64,000 bases of DNA, from the NCBI GenBank assembly GCA_905250075.1, contig CAJNOP010000204.1:124001-188000 (forward strand), read 5' to 3'. Made by a program: the position numbers and the translations under genes. This DNA comes from Rotaria sp. Silwood1. Taxonomy: Eukaryota; Rotifera; Eurotatoria; Philodinida; Philodinidae. The first letter of the stretch is position 1. Each line of letters opens with the position of its first letter. The notes beneath the pieces were generated by a model that searched no databases, was not told where the DNA came from, and saw nothing but the letters and a program-made list of their open reading frames with translations. Shown one piece after another: positions 35,316 to 48,934 of the stretch.

Positions 35316-35390
35316 TGGGGTGTGGGTGTTGGTGGGTGAGACGTTGAAAAAAAAATACCCAAACCCACGTCCATACTCCATAACTTACAG
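35316..35390. repeat. Second small G-rich / C-rich facing pair
   Basis: GGGGTGTGGGTGTTGGTGGG, about 30 bp in all, is followed by an A-rich spacer and then a C-rich partner containing TACCCAAACCCACGTCC. It has the same arrangement and TGTGGG flavour as the larger array at 2635-2843. Confidence 0.6.
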
Positions 35391-37480
35391 CACATATCTT
35401 GTACACTTAACTGACGAATACATAAGTAAAAAAAAATGGTTTTACATTACATAGTGAACGTCTTATCATTATTATATTTATGGATCGTCCCTCGTAATCT
35501 ACCAGTATACAACGGAATCAAGTGAAAATATACGACACAAAAAACTGAAATGAGAACGAATATTCGAATGAAAATTAGTCTCTAGATTTTGACGTTCTTC
35601 ATTCATTACTATTCACTTGAATGACGCCTGTATTGATACAAATTAGGAAAACACATGTTTTAAATATCTCGAAAGTACGGTAATATGCTGTAGAACACTA
35701 TCTGACAATATTATTATATAATATTCTTCTTAAGCTCTCATTAACATCTAATGCAAATATCTTACAGTTACACTGTTTATACTGATTCCTCGTTTTTGAG
35801 CGTAAATTTGTGCCGATGCCCCATGGCTTGCTGAGATGGAGGAAAGCAGAAAACGATTCGTGGGTAGTGAGGTATTTAGTATTTTGACAGGTCGAACTCT
35901 TCGATGAGTTACTCAAATGTTTGGACTCTGTAGAGTGAAGGAGCATGTGACAGACTTTATCTTACATGGTTTCAATCGTTCAGAAGGGTCAAAGCTTCGA
36001 TGATGAGGCTTAACACCCTCTTAACCCTAGTTTATGCCACTATTCGTAAGTGTGGCCTTTCATTCACCAGAGTAGGCAATATTCAAGGTCAGAAACGAGT
36101 AATCTATTAGATTACTTCTCTCATAAGATAGAATAAAAGCTTATCTTTATTCAAATACGATTTCATAATGAAACTAAAAATCGACTTCGCAAACAAAAAA
36201 AATTGAAGAAAAATACAAATAATCTAGACAAAAAAAAACAAAGACTGTTTTATCTATAAAGCGTTTCTATGAATGTATATTTATGACAGCATTTAAAAAG
36301 ACTACATACACGGATCTGTTACCACTTTCTCTCATAGATTAATTGAAATTAGAAGACAAGACTCTTCTTCTTTTATAATCAATTAGATAAATAAATGAGT
36401 TTTCATACAGTAGAAATAGTTTCAATGTGGATCATTACTTGCGATTTCAGCAGAAAAATCATCGATGAGTCGTAATCAATCAACAATTTCGTGACAACAA
36501 GAATGGTTTAGTAATGCATTTTGTTTGATACTTTTTTTCCAGATATTAAAGCAACCATTTCACAAGAAGAATTACTTCAAAACTATTTTTAGCATTAGAT
36601 AGTTTCTTATATTCTGAAGATTTGTACTAACTATATATTAGTGGATTCATTAGAACCAATACAAAACATAGGAAAACAAGCCATTGTCTGTTATACAGGC
36701 GATTCATCTCGTCTTACTACAAAAGCTATTTAAAACTCTAGTACTTTCATTCATTTTTCTTATATAAGTTCACTGGTTTAAGCTGACCCATTATTTCTAG
36801 ATAAGTTCAAAGAAAAAAAAAATGGGCACATCGATATCGCAAAGACTGACAGTAAATACCGGCTGATTGGCAAAAACGACCAATATAAAATCTGTCTCAA
36901 TTCTATCTATGTTTTCTTCTACTCTTGAAAGAAAAGCCATTGATTTTTTATTATTTCTCTAGGATGACATTTGTACATTGTAATGATAAACATGAAGAAA
37001 AGACATACTTTTTAAAAGTAGTTCTTATTAGCTTTGACGTATCGTATTATAGTAAGTTTCCAGGATATGATCAATAAAATCATTCTATCGATAATTTTGC
37101 ATTTTCAATAAACATGCAATAACAAGAAACCTATGAGAATAAATACTATGCATACAAATTTGTCTAATTTTTCTATGATTTAATAGCTCTACTGATGTAC
37201 TTTCAAATGAAAAGATAACTAAAATGATAAGCTATTCAATAACTACTAATCGATAGAAAGTTTTCTAATTATCAAATTAATTGTTTGCGAAAGCTACAAA
37301 ATATGTGACAGAAATAACAAAACATTAATTTCACAGATGAAACTCGAGTAGGACACTAGTTTTTCGCACCTAAAATTACTCGATATATGAACAGATAAAA
37401 TATTTGAAGAAAATTGATCTTGTGCCTAGAAAAAAACTTGATATCTGTTTTGAAACCAAAGGTTACGATTATACTATTAC
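35391..37480. other. Gene-free stretch
   Basis: No exon chain recognised. A TTAACCCTAG at about 36021 resembles a piggyBac end but has no partner found. Confidence 0.4.
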
Positions 37481-40400
37481 ATAGAAAAAATAATTTGTTT
37501 TGTTATTAAAATGTCCTTCTGAAATAAGTTTTACATAATTTTATTTTTGTGTTATTCGATATACATTTCATTATAACGAAACATCACAGACGTCATGAAT
37601 CGTCAATTGAAAAATCTTTTTCAATACGAATTCTATTCATTATTGCTATTCCGATCGAAATTTTTTCTATTGTTTCTTTAACAGAGCCGATTTTGTGCTG
37701 CCGTACAGAAAATCGACAAAAAAAACAATTTTGAGATTGCAAAACAAGAGAAAAAAAGTTGTGAGTATTTTTCATAAATGCTTACTAGTGGCCGAACCAG
37801 GACGGGTGGGTATCAATGAAATCATCGAAGTCTGCGAGTGATAAATTTTTATATTGCTGAATTCGATATAGAGACTATAAATATTAAATAGAATAAAGTA
37901 TAGTGAAAAAGAATTTTTTCGATGATTGACGGTGGATATAAAATTGATTTTGAGAAAAGCATGAAAATTTTGTTATCTGTATTTGATCGATTTATCATCA
38001 AACATCGAAATGAAATATGATGATATCATATGTTGACTACTAAAATTAATTAAGGTACACAGTGCTATAATTCTAGTAACATATTTAGCTAATAAAAAGT
38101 ACTGATACTCATACCTTTTTTTTTGAGACTTCCTCTTAGAATCGCTGAATAATATGACTATAGAAAACTTAAGAAACTATTAGTACATCTCTGCTAAACA
38201 TTTCAAAATTCAAACATGTTCTATGACTATTTATATTAAACACCTCTATTGACATGGCTGTATGTTTAACTCTAAAAAGCCTATTGGATTAAAATATACT
38301 TATTCAAGGAGAAGTTCCGATCTTAAGCAATATTTTGATGAGTCTCTGAAACTTAATCATAATGAAAAGTAGGCGAGAGTTTCATAATTAAAAGAAAAGA
38401 ATCATTTAAAAGAAAAGCATTTTATTGAGATGATTAAATTGAAAAACAACAAAAGACAATACACAGAAGTAAGAACGGTACGTGCCTGTGATCTATCGAA
38501 ATTGTATAGATTAGAAATAACTTAGAAGCGGCATATATTCTTTTAATCCTGCCTATTATTATAGTCTAGATTTTGTTAACACTAGGATAATAGATTGTTA
38601 GTAAATGAGACTTTGACCAGTTACAGTAGCTTCCATTAGATATGTTTTTTTAAAGTTAAAATTTGTCTTGAGTACAACTGAAAAAAGAAACTTTTATGAT
38701 GCTGTAAACACTTTAGTCATCCTATCGATAAAAAATTAACTTTAAAACTTATTAGCAAAGCGAATATGAATGAAAGTTTAAATGTTAATGTAAAGCACAT
38801 ATTAATTATATCGAGATAAAAGTTAAGAATTATGATAACAAAAAATTTATTTTCTTATTTTGAATTTTTCGTCTTATATTTGAATCTATTAATTTTCGTA
38901 TTGACCAGTTATCAGTGATCGCTTTTTTTCCGAGCATTTGTTGTTCAATATGTACTCCAATGTTAAACGAAGAGACATAGTTCTTTGTTCAACGCAGAAT
39001 AATACAGTACAAGATCGCTTAATAACCTCGAGCTCTGTTTTATTGTATTCTTATACCATTTTTTTCGATGCGTAGTCAAATAAGTGATATAGACAAGAAT
39101 ACAAGCTTTTTATTAAGACTCAGGGAGGCTAGGCTGGAATGGTGAACTAAAAATTCTTCCCTTTTCGATCTCTGATCTTTATATTTATATTAATTTTTTT
39201 GAAAATATACTATACAATTTGTATATATTTTATTTCATTTGAAACTTTAAGATAATGTTCTATTCGTTTTTTAGATTTTTTGCCAAATATTACTGCGACG
39301 TTGAACTGAACGTTGAAATATATAAAGAGTTAATTCCTACTCATTAATCAACTCTATATTTGAATTACAATATCGTACGAAATGGTGATTATACACTTTC
39401 TTTCCACTACTCATTAGCTGATAAGTTTAAAACAAAATGAACGGTCAAGGTCTAACTTTTATAGGACTATCAAAAATAATAAAGTTACTAGAGTATGAGT
39501 TTTAGATAGGATCGAATCGCATTTGTTTTTTGAAATCTAAATAATTTCGATTCGAAACCAAAACGATCCGATCTCTTCTATGTATACTGTATTGGTGAAA
39601 ATGGGATATGATGAAATTAGAAAATGTTATTGATCTATAAATAACATACAACCAGAGTCTCAGAATATCATTAAGCATAATGACAAACAAAAATATGATG
39701 CTTGGTATTTTATCAATATTTTTACAACAATATTTACCTCTAAGTTTAAATTTATTTTGAAAGAATAAGAAATTTATTCGAAGTGACATATCCAATATAA
39801 AAAAAACGCTTGTATATTAGTTTAACTGCTGTTTTAATTAAGTTTTTATTAAAAATAGTCAATATTTGATGAAAAATAATTAATTTTGACATCTCAATCT
39901 TATTACAACTAAACGACTATTTTATAGAAATATATTCATGATTATCATCTTAATTACGTTACGATAATGAATAAACAGTCAATATGATGTCAAAAACATA
40001 TTTCTGTTTGCGTTCTGATTGTAAAATAGAACAAGCGATCTTGATTATAATTAAAAGATTTCGTAATTCTTCAACAATAAAGTCATATGTAAATATTTAC
40101 ATATTTTGGTAGCAAAGACTTGAATGAATCTGATATGTTTTGTCAAATAATAGTTTAGACGGTTTTTTTCAGGGATTAGCAGACATCGGAGAAGACTCCC
40201 TGTCAGAAGCCAACGATAATGCTCTCAACATGTTTTTTTAAGATTTTTAATCAATCAAATAGCAATTGGTATAGTGTGTTTGCTTATACAAAGTTTCACA
40301 ATATCCCTGGAACTCTTCAAAATGTAATAAGCCTCTACGTCATCGTTAGTCAAAACTATTGAAAAAGTTGGACGATATCCATTTTTTGACATGAATTAAT

Positions 40401-41596
40401 TTAATCTTAACAAAACATAGAGAAGATTTATTTAACGAAAACAGTTGACAAGATATTCAGAAAATGAAAACAATCCCAGCTTGACGAATACTCATATTAC
40501 CAGTCAAGAAAAAAAATGAATTATTAAAATCGAAGAACGAAAAAAAAAGAGGAAAGAACAAAACATACCAAATGAGTTTTGATATTTATAAAAAAAAACA
40601 TTATAATCAAATTTTTTCCATCAAATTGAAATAATATCGATGCTATTAACTGATCAATTTAAGGTATACAGAATAAACGTTTTTTTCCTTCATATTATAT
40701 CGACTTAGTTCATATATATCTATTCTATACGGAAGATCGAACTCCATTAGTTAGCTTCTTCATCTTCACCCAAAAGTTTCAAAGTTTATATATATATATA
40801 TATTCATCGATCTCTTTTTTCTTACAGAGCATTTTATAGATTGCTTTAGTAGAAATTTGAGAATGAATGGGAAAGAAAAGTCAAGAACATGTCAGAATAG
40901 AATATGAACAAGAAGTATCTATTGTAGATAACTTATTTTTATTCTCTTATCGACTTTAATATAATTTTTTAACGAAAGAGAAACGGAGAAGTTTTATATT
41001 TCGAACTACTCTTCGTAGTTCGAGTTATAAATTTCTATTAGAAAACATGTCATAACAGTTTTATTAGTTTGTCACCCGTTTCGGATACAGAAATGAATAC
41101 ATGGCGACTTTTTTTTATTCTACAAAGTAGACAACCAATTTGTTAGCCGTCCTGCATTCCATTTATTCCTTTGTACATTAAAATATATTGAAAATCTTGT
41201 TAACGAACAATTTACTCAAAGATAATACAAAGAATTTTTTTTGTAAATTTTCTAGATCAAGATTAAACCATCTTTGCTTGTTTAATTAAATGTATTCCAA
41301 AAAAAAAACTATTTCTTGTTTGCTTCTTGTAGAAATAATCAATATAAATTGAATAGTCCCTGATAAGAATAGATTTCGTTTTTTGCTAATATTTATAAAA
41401 GTTATTTAACGAGTCAATTCTTGCGTTATGTCAATTAACTACAAAGGTCAAATAATAATGGAGGTAGCACTCTTTTTTTGCTTACATGAAACTTGTAATC
41501 ATTACTGTCAAAACTTTAACAGCCACTTGCTCTCTCTGTTCACCATTCAATCATTAGAGAATTGTTTACTTATGTAACGATTGTTGCGAATTATAG

Positions 41597-41954
41597 GGTT
41601 ATCGACAATACCTTTTATGGATCCTAATTTTTGTAAGTTTGTATCTTGCTAATGGATTTCCAACTAATGAAGGTATGCTTTGTTTTAATTTATATTTTAT
41701 CTAAAACTAATTTTCGTATTAACATTATAGACATTTCTCCTGCAAAAAATTCGTTTTCTAACCTTCAAGAGCGTTACAGACGCCTAGACTCTCGTGCCGG
41801 TACTTGTACTGGTCCATGTAGCTGTGTATGTCCTACAACCACCACAACAACGACTGAATCGACGACATCAACTTCTACAACAACTACTACAACAACAACA
41901 ACAACAACCTCAACATCAACCTCTACAACAACTACAACAACGACAACCGAATCG

Positions 41955-42002
<48 letters not shown>

Positions 42003-43953
42003 TCAACCACTTCTACATCAACCTCGACTTCANNNNNNNNNNCAACATCAACCACTTCTACATCAACCTCGACTTCATCAACAACAACCTCAACAACAAC
42101 TACTACAACAACCACAACAACGACAACCGAGTCGACGACATCAACATCAACAACATCAACGTCAACTTCATCAACAACTTCAACATCAACCACATCAATA
42201 TCGACAACAACAACTTCTACGACGACATCATCAACAACATCATCTACAACTACTACAGACACATCAACTTCTACAACATCGACATCGACGACAACATCTA
42301 CAACTTCTACAACAACAACATCAACAGAAACTACATCATCAAGTGAGTAGAATGAACAACAAAATTAAAACAATTATTATAGGTTGAAATCTATCTCTAA
42401 GAACTTTCAGGGACGATCTGAATATTTTCAGATTTGAGTTATTGGTTGATTCTTCACGAGAAAACTTAAGTGTATATCGACAATTGCTAAGAAAGTCATG
42501 TTATTGATTGTTTTGAATAGTAACAAATTGAATCATAGACATCTACATCAAAGTATTAATATAGATAGTGTTTCTTTTTCCATCCGTATATTTTTCACAT
42601 TATCTTCAGGACTTTATATAGATTCATGTTCGAAGTTTCTATTGTCTTTCAACAATCATTCTAACTGAACCTATAAAATTCTTATTAGGAATCTGATACT
42701 TTTCTTTTTATAAAAATGAACTATTGATGCATCCTCGATTAGTATCATTCTATGCTCGGTTTTTTCTCTAAAAATAGCAACTACAACATCTACAAGTTCA
42801 ACGTCAACTACCAGCACTTCCACCTCAACTAGCAGTACCAGTACTACTACATCTACAACAACGACTACTACCACTTCTACTACGACTACGACTAGTAAGT
42901 TAAAACCTTGTCTGAGAGTCTTTGTAACTCCCCCCCACGGTAATAGAAGACCCCAGGTCTTTTATCATGTCTCAATGTAAAAATTTTCCAGCGGAATCTT
43001 GTATTATGTTCCATATCTTTTCCCAATTTTTAATTAAAAGGGTTTTCCAGAAAATCGACGCGACTTTCAGGATTTGCACAAGGATTTTGAGGATTTTAAA
43101 GACTTATGAATAATTTTGGACTCACTTTCGTAAGATTCCTGGCTTAAAATCCTAAAAACAGAGCATATTTTCACAGAAATCCACTAATTAAAGCTCCTAA
43201 CTAGTAAAAAATTAATTAATTAAAGGTGGGTCGTCTGTTGTGGGGAAGGGTTTACTTAAACTGAAGTTGCTATTGATTAAAAACCATTTTTAGTTAACTG
43301 AACTTTTCATCAACTTTGTTTTCTAATTGGTATTTGAATAGAAATATTCTTACATCTAGAGTATGAATGCTTATTCAAAGTTGAATAGTGTTCACTACTT
43401 TATCTAACATGTCATAGAATAATTTGACATTTCTAGTTAACCAATGATTGAAAAATTCACATATATACATATCTATAACATTTATTAGCTACTACAACAA
43501 CTACAACAACGCGCTGCTTTGATATATGCTGGCAAGAAGATTGTGAAACAGGTGTCAATACTAGCATACCTTGTCCTAGTACGACGTTTTTACTATCATC
43601 ATCTACAACAACATCCAATAATCCATCAACACAATCAAGTACAATCAATGATAGTAGTTCATCAACGCCATCAACTACAACAACTTCTAGTAGTTACTCA
43701 TCACCAAACTGTCAAAACCTTGAAGATGAACTAAGACGAGTCAAATTAGGTTTAGGTATTGGTTTAGGCTCTGGTATGTTGATAACGAGTGCATTGGCAA
43801 TTGGTACTTATATCTATTTTTCTAGACGGTAAGAACATTGTTTCTATAGCAATAAGTTCGATTTCGAACTGTCTCGCTCTCTTTCTCTATTATAGTCTTG
43901 CACAAGTACCAGTGCCACCATCAGGAGAAGGACCACAAAACACTCGATTGTAA
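41597..43953 (+). CDS. Mucin-like Thr-rich single-pass membrane protein, copy A
   Basis: Recognised exons join in phase: 41597-41672, 41731-42342, 42778-42894, 43489-43828 and 43896-43953. The first carries a hydrophobic leader (YLLWILIFVSLYLANG); the ATG lies upstream, perhaps a tiny exon ending MKL at about 41486-41494. Then come a short Cys segment (CTGPCSCVCP), about 230 residues of Thr/Ser repeats (heavy O-glycosylation expected), a Cys motif (RCFDICWQEDCETG), more Ser/Thr, a short amphipathic stretch (CQNLEDELRRVK), a Gly-rich membrane helix (GLGIGLGSGMLITSALAIGT) and a short tail ending in NTRL. Topology is type I. Likely a surface or cuticle glycoprotein; function unknown. A 10-N gap lies in the repeat exon, and the intron before the fourth recognised exon (42895-43488) contains a MITE. 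Confidence 0.75.
42033..42042. other. Assembly gap (10 N) in Thr repeat
   Basis: Ten N inside the Thr-rich exon of copy A. The 35 bases before it (41998-42032) are repeated exactly after it (42043-42077), as if two contig ends overlap but were not merged. Confidence 0.95.
42925..43254. mobile_element. MITE-like element in mucin gene A intron
   Basis: Ends are imperfect inverted repeats of about 28 bp: left ACTCCCCCCCACGG followed by AGAAGACCCC; right GGTGGGTCGTCT followed by GTGGGGAAGGGTT. Both ends abut TA, suggesting a TA target duplication (Tc1/mariner-like). About 330 bp with no coding capacity. The host intron is 594 bp, whereas the matching intron of copy C is 294 bp, close to the difference expected from one insertion. 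Confidence 0.65.
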
Positions 43954-45730
43954 TATTATACTGTCCAGTTCAAAAGATATTGACTTTTATATTTGAACAA
44001 TAAAACAATTATATAATGACATATTTTTACAACGGGATTTTATTTTACTCAAGAATATTCGATTAATAAAATGTTTATATTTTGTTAAACATGATTTAAA
44101 AGCAGTGTTAAAGAATATAGAGTAGACATTTTGAATTCAACCCCCTTTCCACAGATCATAACAGACGTTTTTGATGCATAATTATCGATTATATATCACT
44201 AACCTCTCATGAAAGTATATAAACTACTTCCTTTTTGCAGTTCTACACTAACGATCTTCATAGTGATTATTTTCATAATTTTGTAGCACATTTCGTTCGA
44301 TTATGCATATTTTTTCTCATACGCATACTAGGTGAAATACTACAGGTATCGAGAGATCGACATATGAAAGTCTTTATGATTGTTACTGTTGAATACTAAT
44401 AAATTCAGTTCTCCATGGACTTTCATATAATACACAATTTATCATTTATTTAATTTAATATGATAGCGACACTCTTCCCCCCTTCCCCACCTAGAATAAT
44501 AGTTTTTTTCTATCTTGTACACCTGAAAAAATATTTATCTTAAATGAAATATAACGCCTCTTGAATGGTCGTAAACGGTTTGAAAACGGCTAATGTTAAG
44601 ATGATCGTTTACGGTACATCATAAAACGCCTAAATAATGCGATAAATAGTGTTCATTTACGTACCATCGAGAACGGCGGTCATTTCAAATGTTGTTTTTT
44701 ATCGTTATTAAACCCTATTCCGTGTACTAATGAAAGTTCTTCGTTTACACGTCATGCAACAGATGAAAGCACACATATTATTGTTTTTTCTTGAAATCTA
44801 CTTAGAAAATTGATTCATTAATCGAAAATCCCAATAACTAATTACTATGTGAATATACAAGTTCTCCGAAGATCTTATACTATCTGATTAGAAACTTTTG
44901 AACTCTTTGATATTACTCAGATTTCATCAGGATCTTTTTTTATAGAATAAATTTCGTCATCAACTTGAACTATATTGTAACTTATGTTGATTTCATCAGC
45001 TGTTTTCCATTTAGTAGTGTTGTCTGTTTCATTATACGTGAAGCAGGTTGAGTTCCATTTGATTCTAATCGTGCCCTTTTCCCTTCAGATAATTTTATTG
45101 ATCAGGTTCAATTATAAATTAGTTCCGTTAACATTAAATAATTTTTTTCTATTGTAAATAATTTTATTATTTAGGGTAAATCGATTAGATGTTTAGGTCT
45201 TCAATCTGATTCGAGTAAGAAGCACATCCTTAAATATCACAAAACGTGATCTGTAGAAAGTAACTCACAATTACTGTGGTAGTACAAATCGACCTTCTAG
45301 TATTTTTTGAATTTCTTCTATGCTTTCCTTCATATATTCTTGCTTTTTTCTTAATCAGGTTTTGTCGTTTTATTCTCTATGAGCCTGAAATTAAAAAAAA
45401 ATATATACGACATCTCTTAAAGATAGGTTTCTTCTACTGAAGTGATTGTAGCTTGTTTTTACAGATTACATTTTAGTGTTATTGAAAGATGTGCTCGTTA
45501 CTCAAAGGCAAAACATGATGAAACTTTTTTCAAACATACAGTTACGAAGGCTTCCAGCATAGATTCTGATTAGTTGTTTTTGATTTATTTGACATATGTT
45601 TTAGCGGATGTAAAACGAAGTGACGTGTTTCCAGAAACTTTTGCATTATCTCTTATATTAAAAATTGTTTTTCAATGATTCATTGTGTGTAGAGTAATTC
45701 TATGGAAATATCTAGTAGCATTTTATCTTT
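43954..45730. other. Intergenic region after mucin gene A
   Basis: The first 130 bp match the 3' flank of copy C. Beyond that I see no exon. C-rich motifs near 44142 and 44474 (TTCCCCCCTTCCCCACC) resemble the end of the MITE at 42925 and may be solo ends. Short inverted pieces CGTAAACG and CGTTTACG occur near 44568-44615. Confidence 0.4.
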
Positions 45731-45739
45731 GTTTTTGAG

Positions 45740-47120
45740 AGAAAAAAGTTATTTTCTTACTTTAAATTTTTCGACTTACATGTGAGTCTATTAATTTTCG
45801 TATCAATAAATTATCGACGATCGATATCCGTTCGAGTAGTTTTTGTTCAATCGACTTCGCTTTATATTTTCTTGAACATCTTTGGTTTAAGATTAAACAA
45901 TGATTACTTAGTATGTGTGCTCAAATATTGAACGAAAACACTTAGTTCTTCGTTCGACAGAGAATAATACAGTACAAAATTGATTTAATAACCTTGAGCT
46001 GTTTTTTTATTGTATATTTTTGTCATTTGTATCTAATGTGTCGTCAAATAGATGACATGGACGACAAGAGTGCGAGCCTCTCATTAGGATCCAGCGAGAC
46101 AACCCTGGAACGGTCACAAAAAGTTCTACCTGCTTCGATCTCTAGTTTTCGTATTTATAGTATTTCTTTTTGAAAATACGTTGTTCATCTACGTTTCTTC
46201 ATCAATATAAATACTAAATTTGTAAAAATTAATCTTCTCTTCATCTGAATTACCATATTGTACGGAATGATGCACATGTCATAGGTTGTACTATTCATTA
46301 GCTGATAAGTTTAAAACAAAATGAATAGCCAGAGTCTAATTTTTATAGAACTATCAAAACATGAGAACAAAAAAAAATAGCCAAACATATATACTCTGTA
46401 AAAAGAATGAAACGACAAGTTGTTAGATATGAACAGACTATAAAACTATTTATCAGAGATGGAATTGGTTCATGTGTTTTCTCTAAGCCGCTCGAATTTT
46501 TCAAAAAAGTTTGAATCGAACCGGATCAAAACTTACGATAGGGTGACGAAATTATTAGAGAGTATAAGTTTTAAATAGGATCGATTCGAAACCAAAACGA
46601 TTTCATCTTTACTATGTATGCTTTGTCCATGAAAGCATGACATAATGAAATTAGACAATGGTATTTATTTAAGAATAATATCCTATCAGAATATCTGAAC
46701 ATCATCAAGGTTAATGACAAACAGAAATATCATGCGTGTTATTTTATTTATATTTTTAAAATCATATGTACCGCATAGTTTGGATTTGTTTTTACTTGCA
46801 AAAGAAAGTTAATCCGAACAAAGCATCAAATAAAAAAAGAAAGCTCCATTTTGTATTATATTAATGTCTACTTGTATTTGGTTTTTATTTATAACTTGTC
46901 AATATTTTATGAAAAATAAAATTCATGGTGACATTCCGATCTTATTACAACTAAAAGCTTGTTTGATAGGAAGTTATTCATAATTATCTTCCTAATCTTC
47001 TTCAAAATCTTAAATTCTCTCTTTTACACTGTCCTGTACGATGATCATATTGTAGTATTTTTTTTTGTTTTTACTATAGGGATGTATATTACAATACGAT
47101 AATGATGTGCATTTGTGGAC
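45740..47120. repeat. Segmental duplication, copy B (flank only)
   Basis: Matches the upstream flank of copy A (38830-40010). Shared landmarks include TCTATTAATTTTCGTAT, GAATAATACAGTACAA, CATTAGCTGATAAGTTTAAA and CTTATTACAACTAAA in the same order. No mucin exons were found after it; the following 1.5 kb is AT-rich and empty. Confidence 0.75.
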
Positions 47121-48900
47121 ATATTGTGAATATATTAGAGGAGAAAGTATACAAGATGAACCAAATATACTAGACAACGACCTTGAGGAGAGGAAAGATT
47201 GTAGAACTCACATTTATTTTTGAAGAAAAATGGTGAATGTAAGTGATAAATCGAAGTCTTGCGTCCTTCTTCTATTACAGACTTAAACAATCGAGGACAA
47301 CTGATATAATACTCTTTGTCCAGAGCTCCTTAGTAGTGGGAAAAGGTACCGAACGGTCTTAAACACTATACTCAGATTGTTTTAGAAAATCTTAGACTTT
47401 TCAAGTCTTCGTCAAAATTTGAATGGCTGCAATAGGTTTGAGAATGTTTTAAATAGTTGAGTTTTTGATTTTCGCACAGATAAAAATTTATACTCAAAAT
47501 GTCAAGTATGATTGTTCATATAAAATCCATTGGCGATGCGCCAATATATTGTACAAAGAAATTTTACAACGTTTTATCCATGCGACGAAATTTTCGGTCA
47601 CTTACCTAATACTACTATTATAACATTGTCTAATATAATGGAAAATTTTCTATCTAACAAGCCTTAATATTTTTCTGTCGAGTTCAAAAATTTATCAACA
47701 TATTTTAAAATAATCGCTAGTTACTCCACATAATAACATAATATACGTCTTCTCAAATCTTTAACTTACGTTGTATCGTTGTTTTCGTATCAAGGTGTGG
47801 TTGATAATTGATTTACTAGTTTTATTATTGTATTTGATGCTATACTTTGAGAATAAATACTAATTTTAGATCAATTAAAATTCTTCAAAGGATAATTTTT
47901 CCTTTCTATACAATATTTAAATATGAATAGAATAGTGAAATAAATTGAACAATATATATTTCTCTTGAAAAGATCAATTGTCCTACCAGCGATTGTTCTG
48001 CTTTTTTGTGTAAAAATTAAACTCTTTCATATTTTGATTCATCGATGTTGACTACAAACTTACAGAACAGTCTCATATAAATTTTATCTGCATCCAGACG
48101 TAGTCGTTCTACGATATTGTATTACCAACTATATAAGCTACGGTTTTCATCAAAACATAGTAAAAGTGTAATCTCATTGTATAAAGTTTCAGTTTAATCT
48201 ATTGTCAAGTAATTGTTTTAGGTATGAAAAAAGAAAAATCATGTGTTTCAGTTTGACTCAAAATTACTCATACAATTCATAAAAAAATAAATATAAATAT
48301 CAAGTAATTTTCAGCTCAATGAAAACTTTATACAAGTATACTGCACTTATTACTCGTATATATTCGAATGAAAGTTGCAGTTAAAGTAATTAGGTTCTAG
48401 CTGATGTATAATAGTTGCATTAATGTTTTCAAATGTATGAGAAATTTTCGATACCACATGTTCTCAGAAAATAGCTAATTTCTTTAATAATCATCTATAA
48501 GAATAAATTTTTGCTATTTGTGATAGAAAAAAGACGAAGCCTTCTTTACCAAAATGATAATTTTATATATTTGTTTCAGTGAACTTAACTAACAGGACTT
48601 TATGGAACAATTCAAAAAAGAACATTCCGGATGGAGGTTTTGGGGTTCGTAACACGAAAAATTTTGCTTCGAAATATTCTAATCATACTAATACAAACTA
48701 TAAGTACGATGTCATTAGATAAACTGTTTGCTAAAAAAATCCTGCCCTTTATTGTTATCTTTTTCTCCCTTTCAAGATGTTCTGTACTCAGTGACCCACA
48801 CGTGTTAACAGCACGTCGTATATAATTACATAAATATATGTATATCTTTTTTTTTCTCCACATATTCAACTTATTTTAGAAATTATCATTGTCTTCGTCT
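47121..48900. other. Gene-free stretch upstream of dehydrogenase
   Basis: No domain-bearing frame. Overlapping frames at 48.6-48.87 kb on both strands have no recognisable family. Confidence 0.4.
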
Positions 48901-48934
48901 ATTATTTTTTTTTAATCTAGACAAAAATATTATA

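Larger units (their letters stand above)
37490..44090. repeat. Segmental duplication, copy A (with mucin-like gene)
   Basis: Long stretches match copy C (about 54.2-57.9 kb): 37550-37740 with 54350-54540, 39360-39920 with 54890-55440, 40620-41370 with 55610-56440, and the gene plus 3' flank, 42750-44090 with 56480-57935. The 38830-40010 part also matches copy B (45740-47110). Identity by eye is about 65-85%, highest in the 3' exons and just after the stop codon. Confidence 0.8.

Noticed and set aside
34841-35454. Overlapping frames on both strands, including a 133-codon plus-strand frame and a minus-strand GTAAGT donor-like site
   Set aside because: No domain, no leader, no consistent exon chain; the plus frame runs through the small telomere-like repeat.
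36013-36030. TTAACCCTAG resembling a piggyBac terminus
   Set aside because: No inverted partner ending in TTAA was found within several kb.
37787-37810. TAGTGGCCGAACCAGGACGGG resembling a transposon end
   Set aside because: Similar in style to the possible end at 20102 but without a partner or target duplication; too weak to call.
40640-40860. Possible tiny exon MLLTDQFK upstream of mucin A and MLLADQFK upstream of C
   Set aside because: Conserved in both copies, but no acceptor downstream joins it in frame; treated as conserved non-coding flank.
41774-42387. Gln/His-rich and Val/Asp-rich frames over the mucin repeat
   Set aside because: Shadows of the ACA/TCA repeat in other frames; only the Thr/Ser frame joins in phase to exons with a leader, Cys motif and membrane helix.
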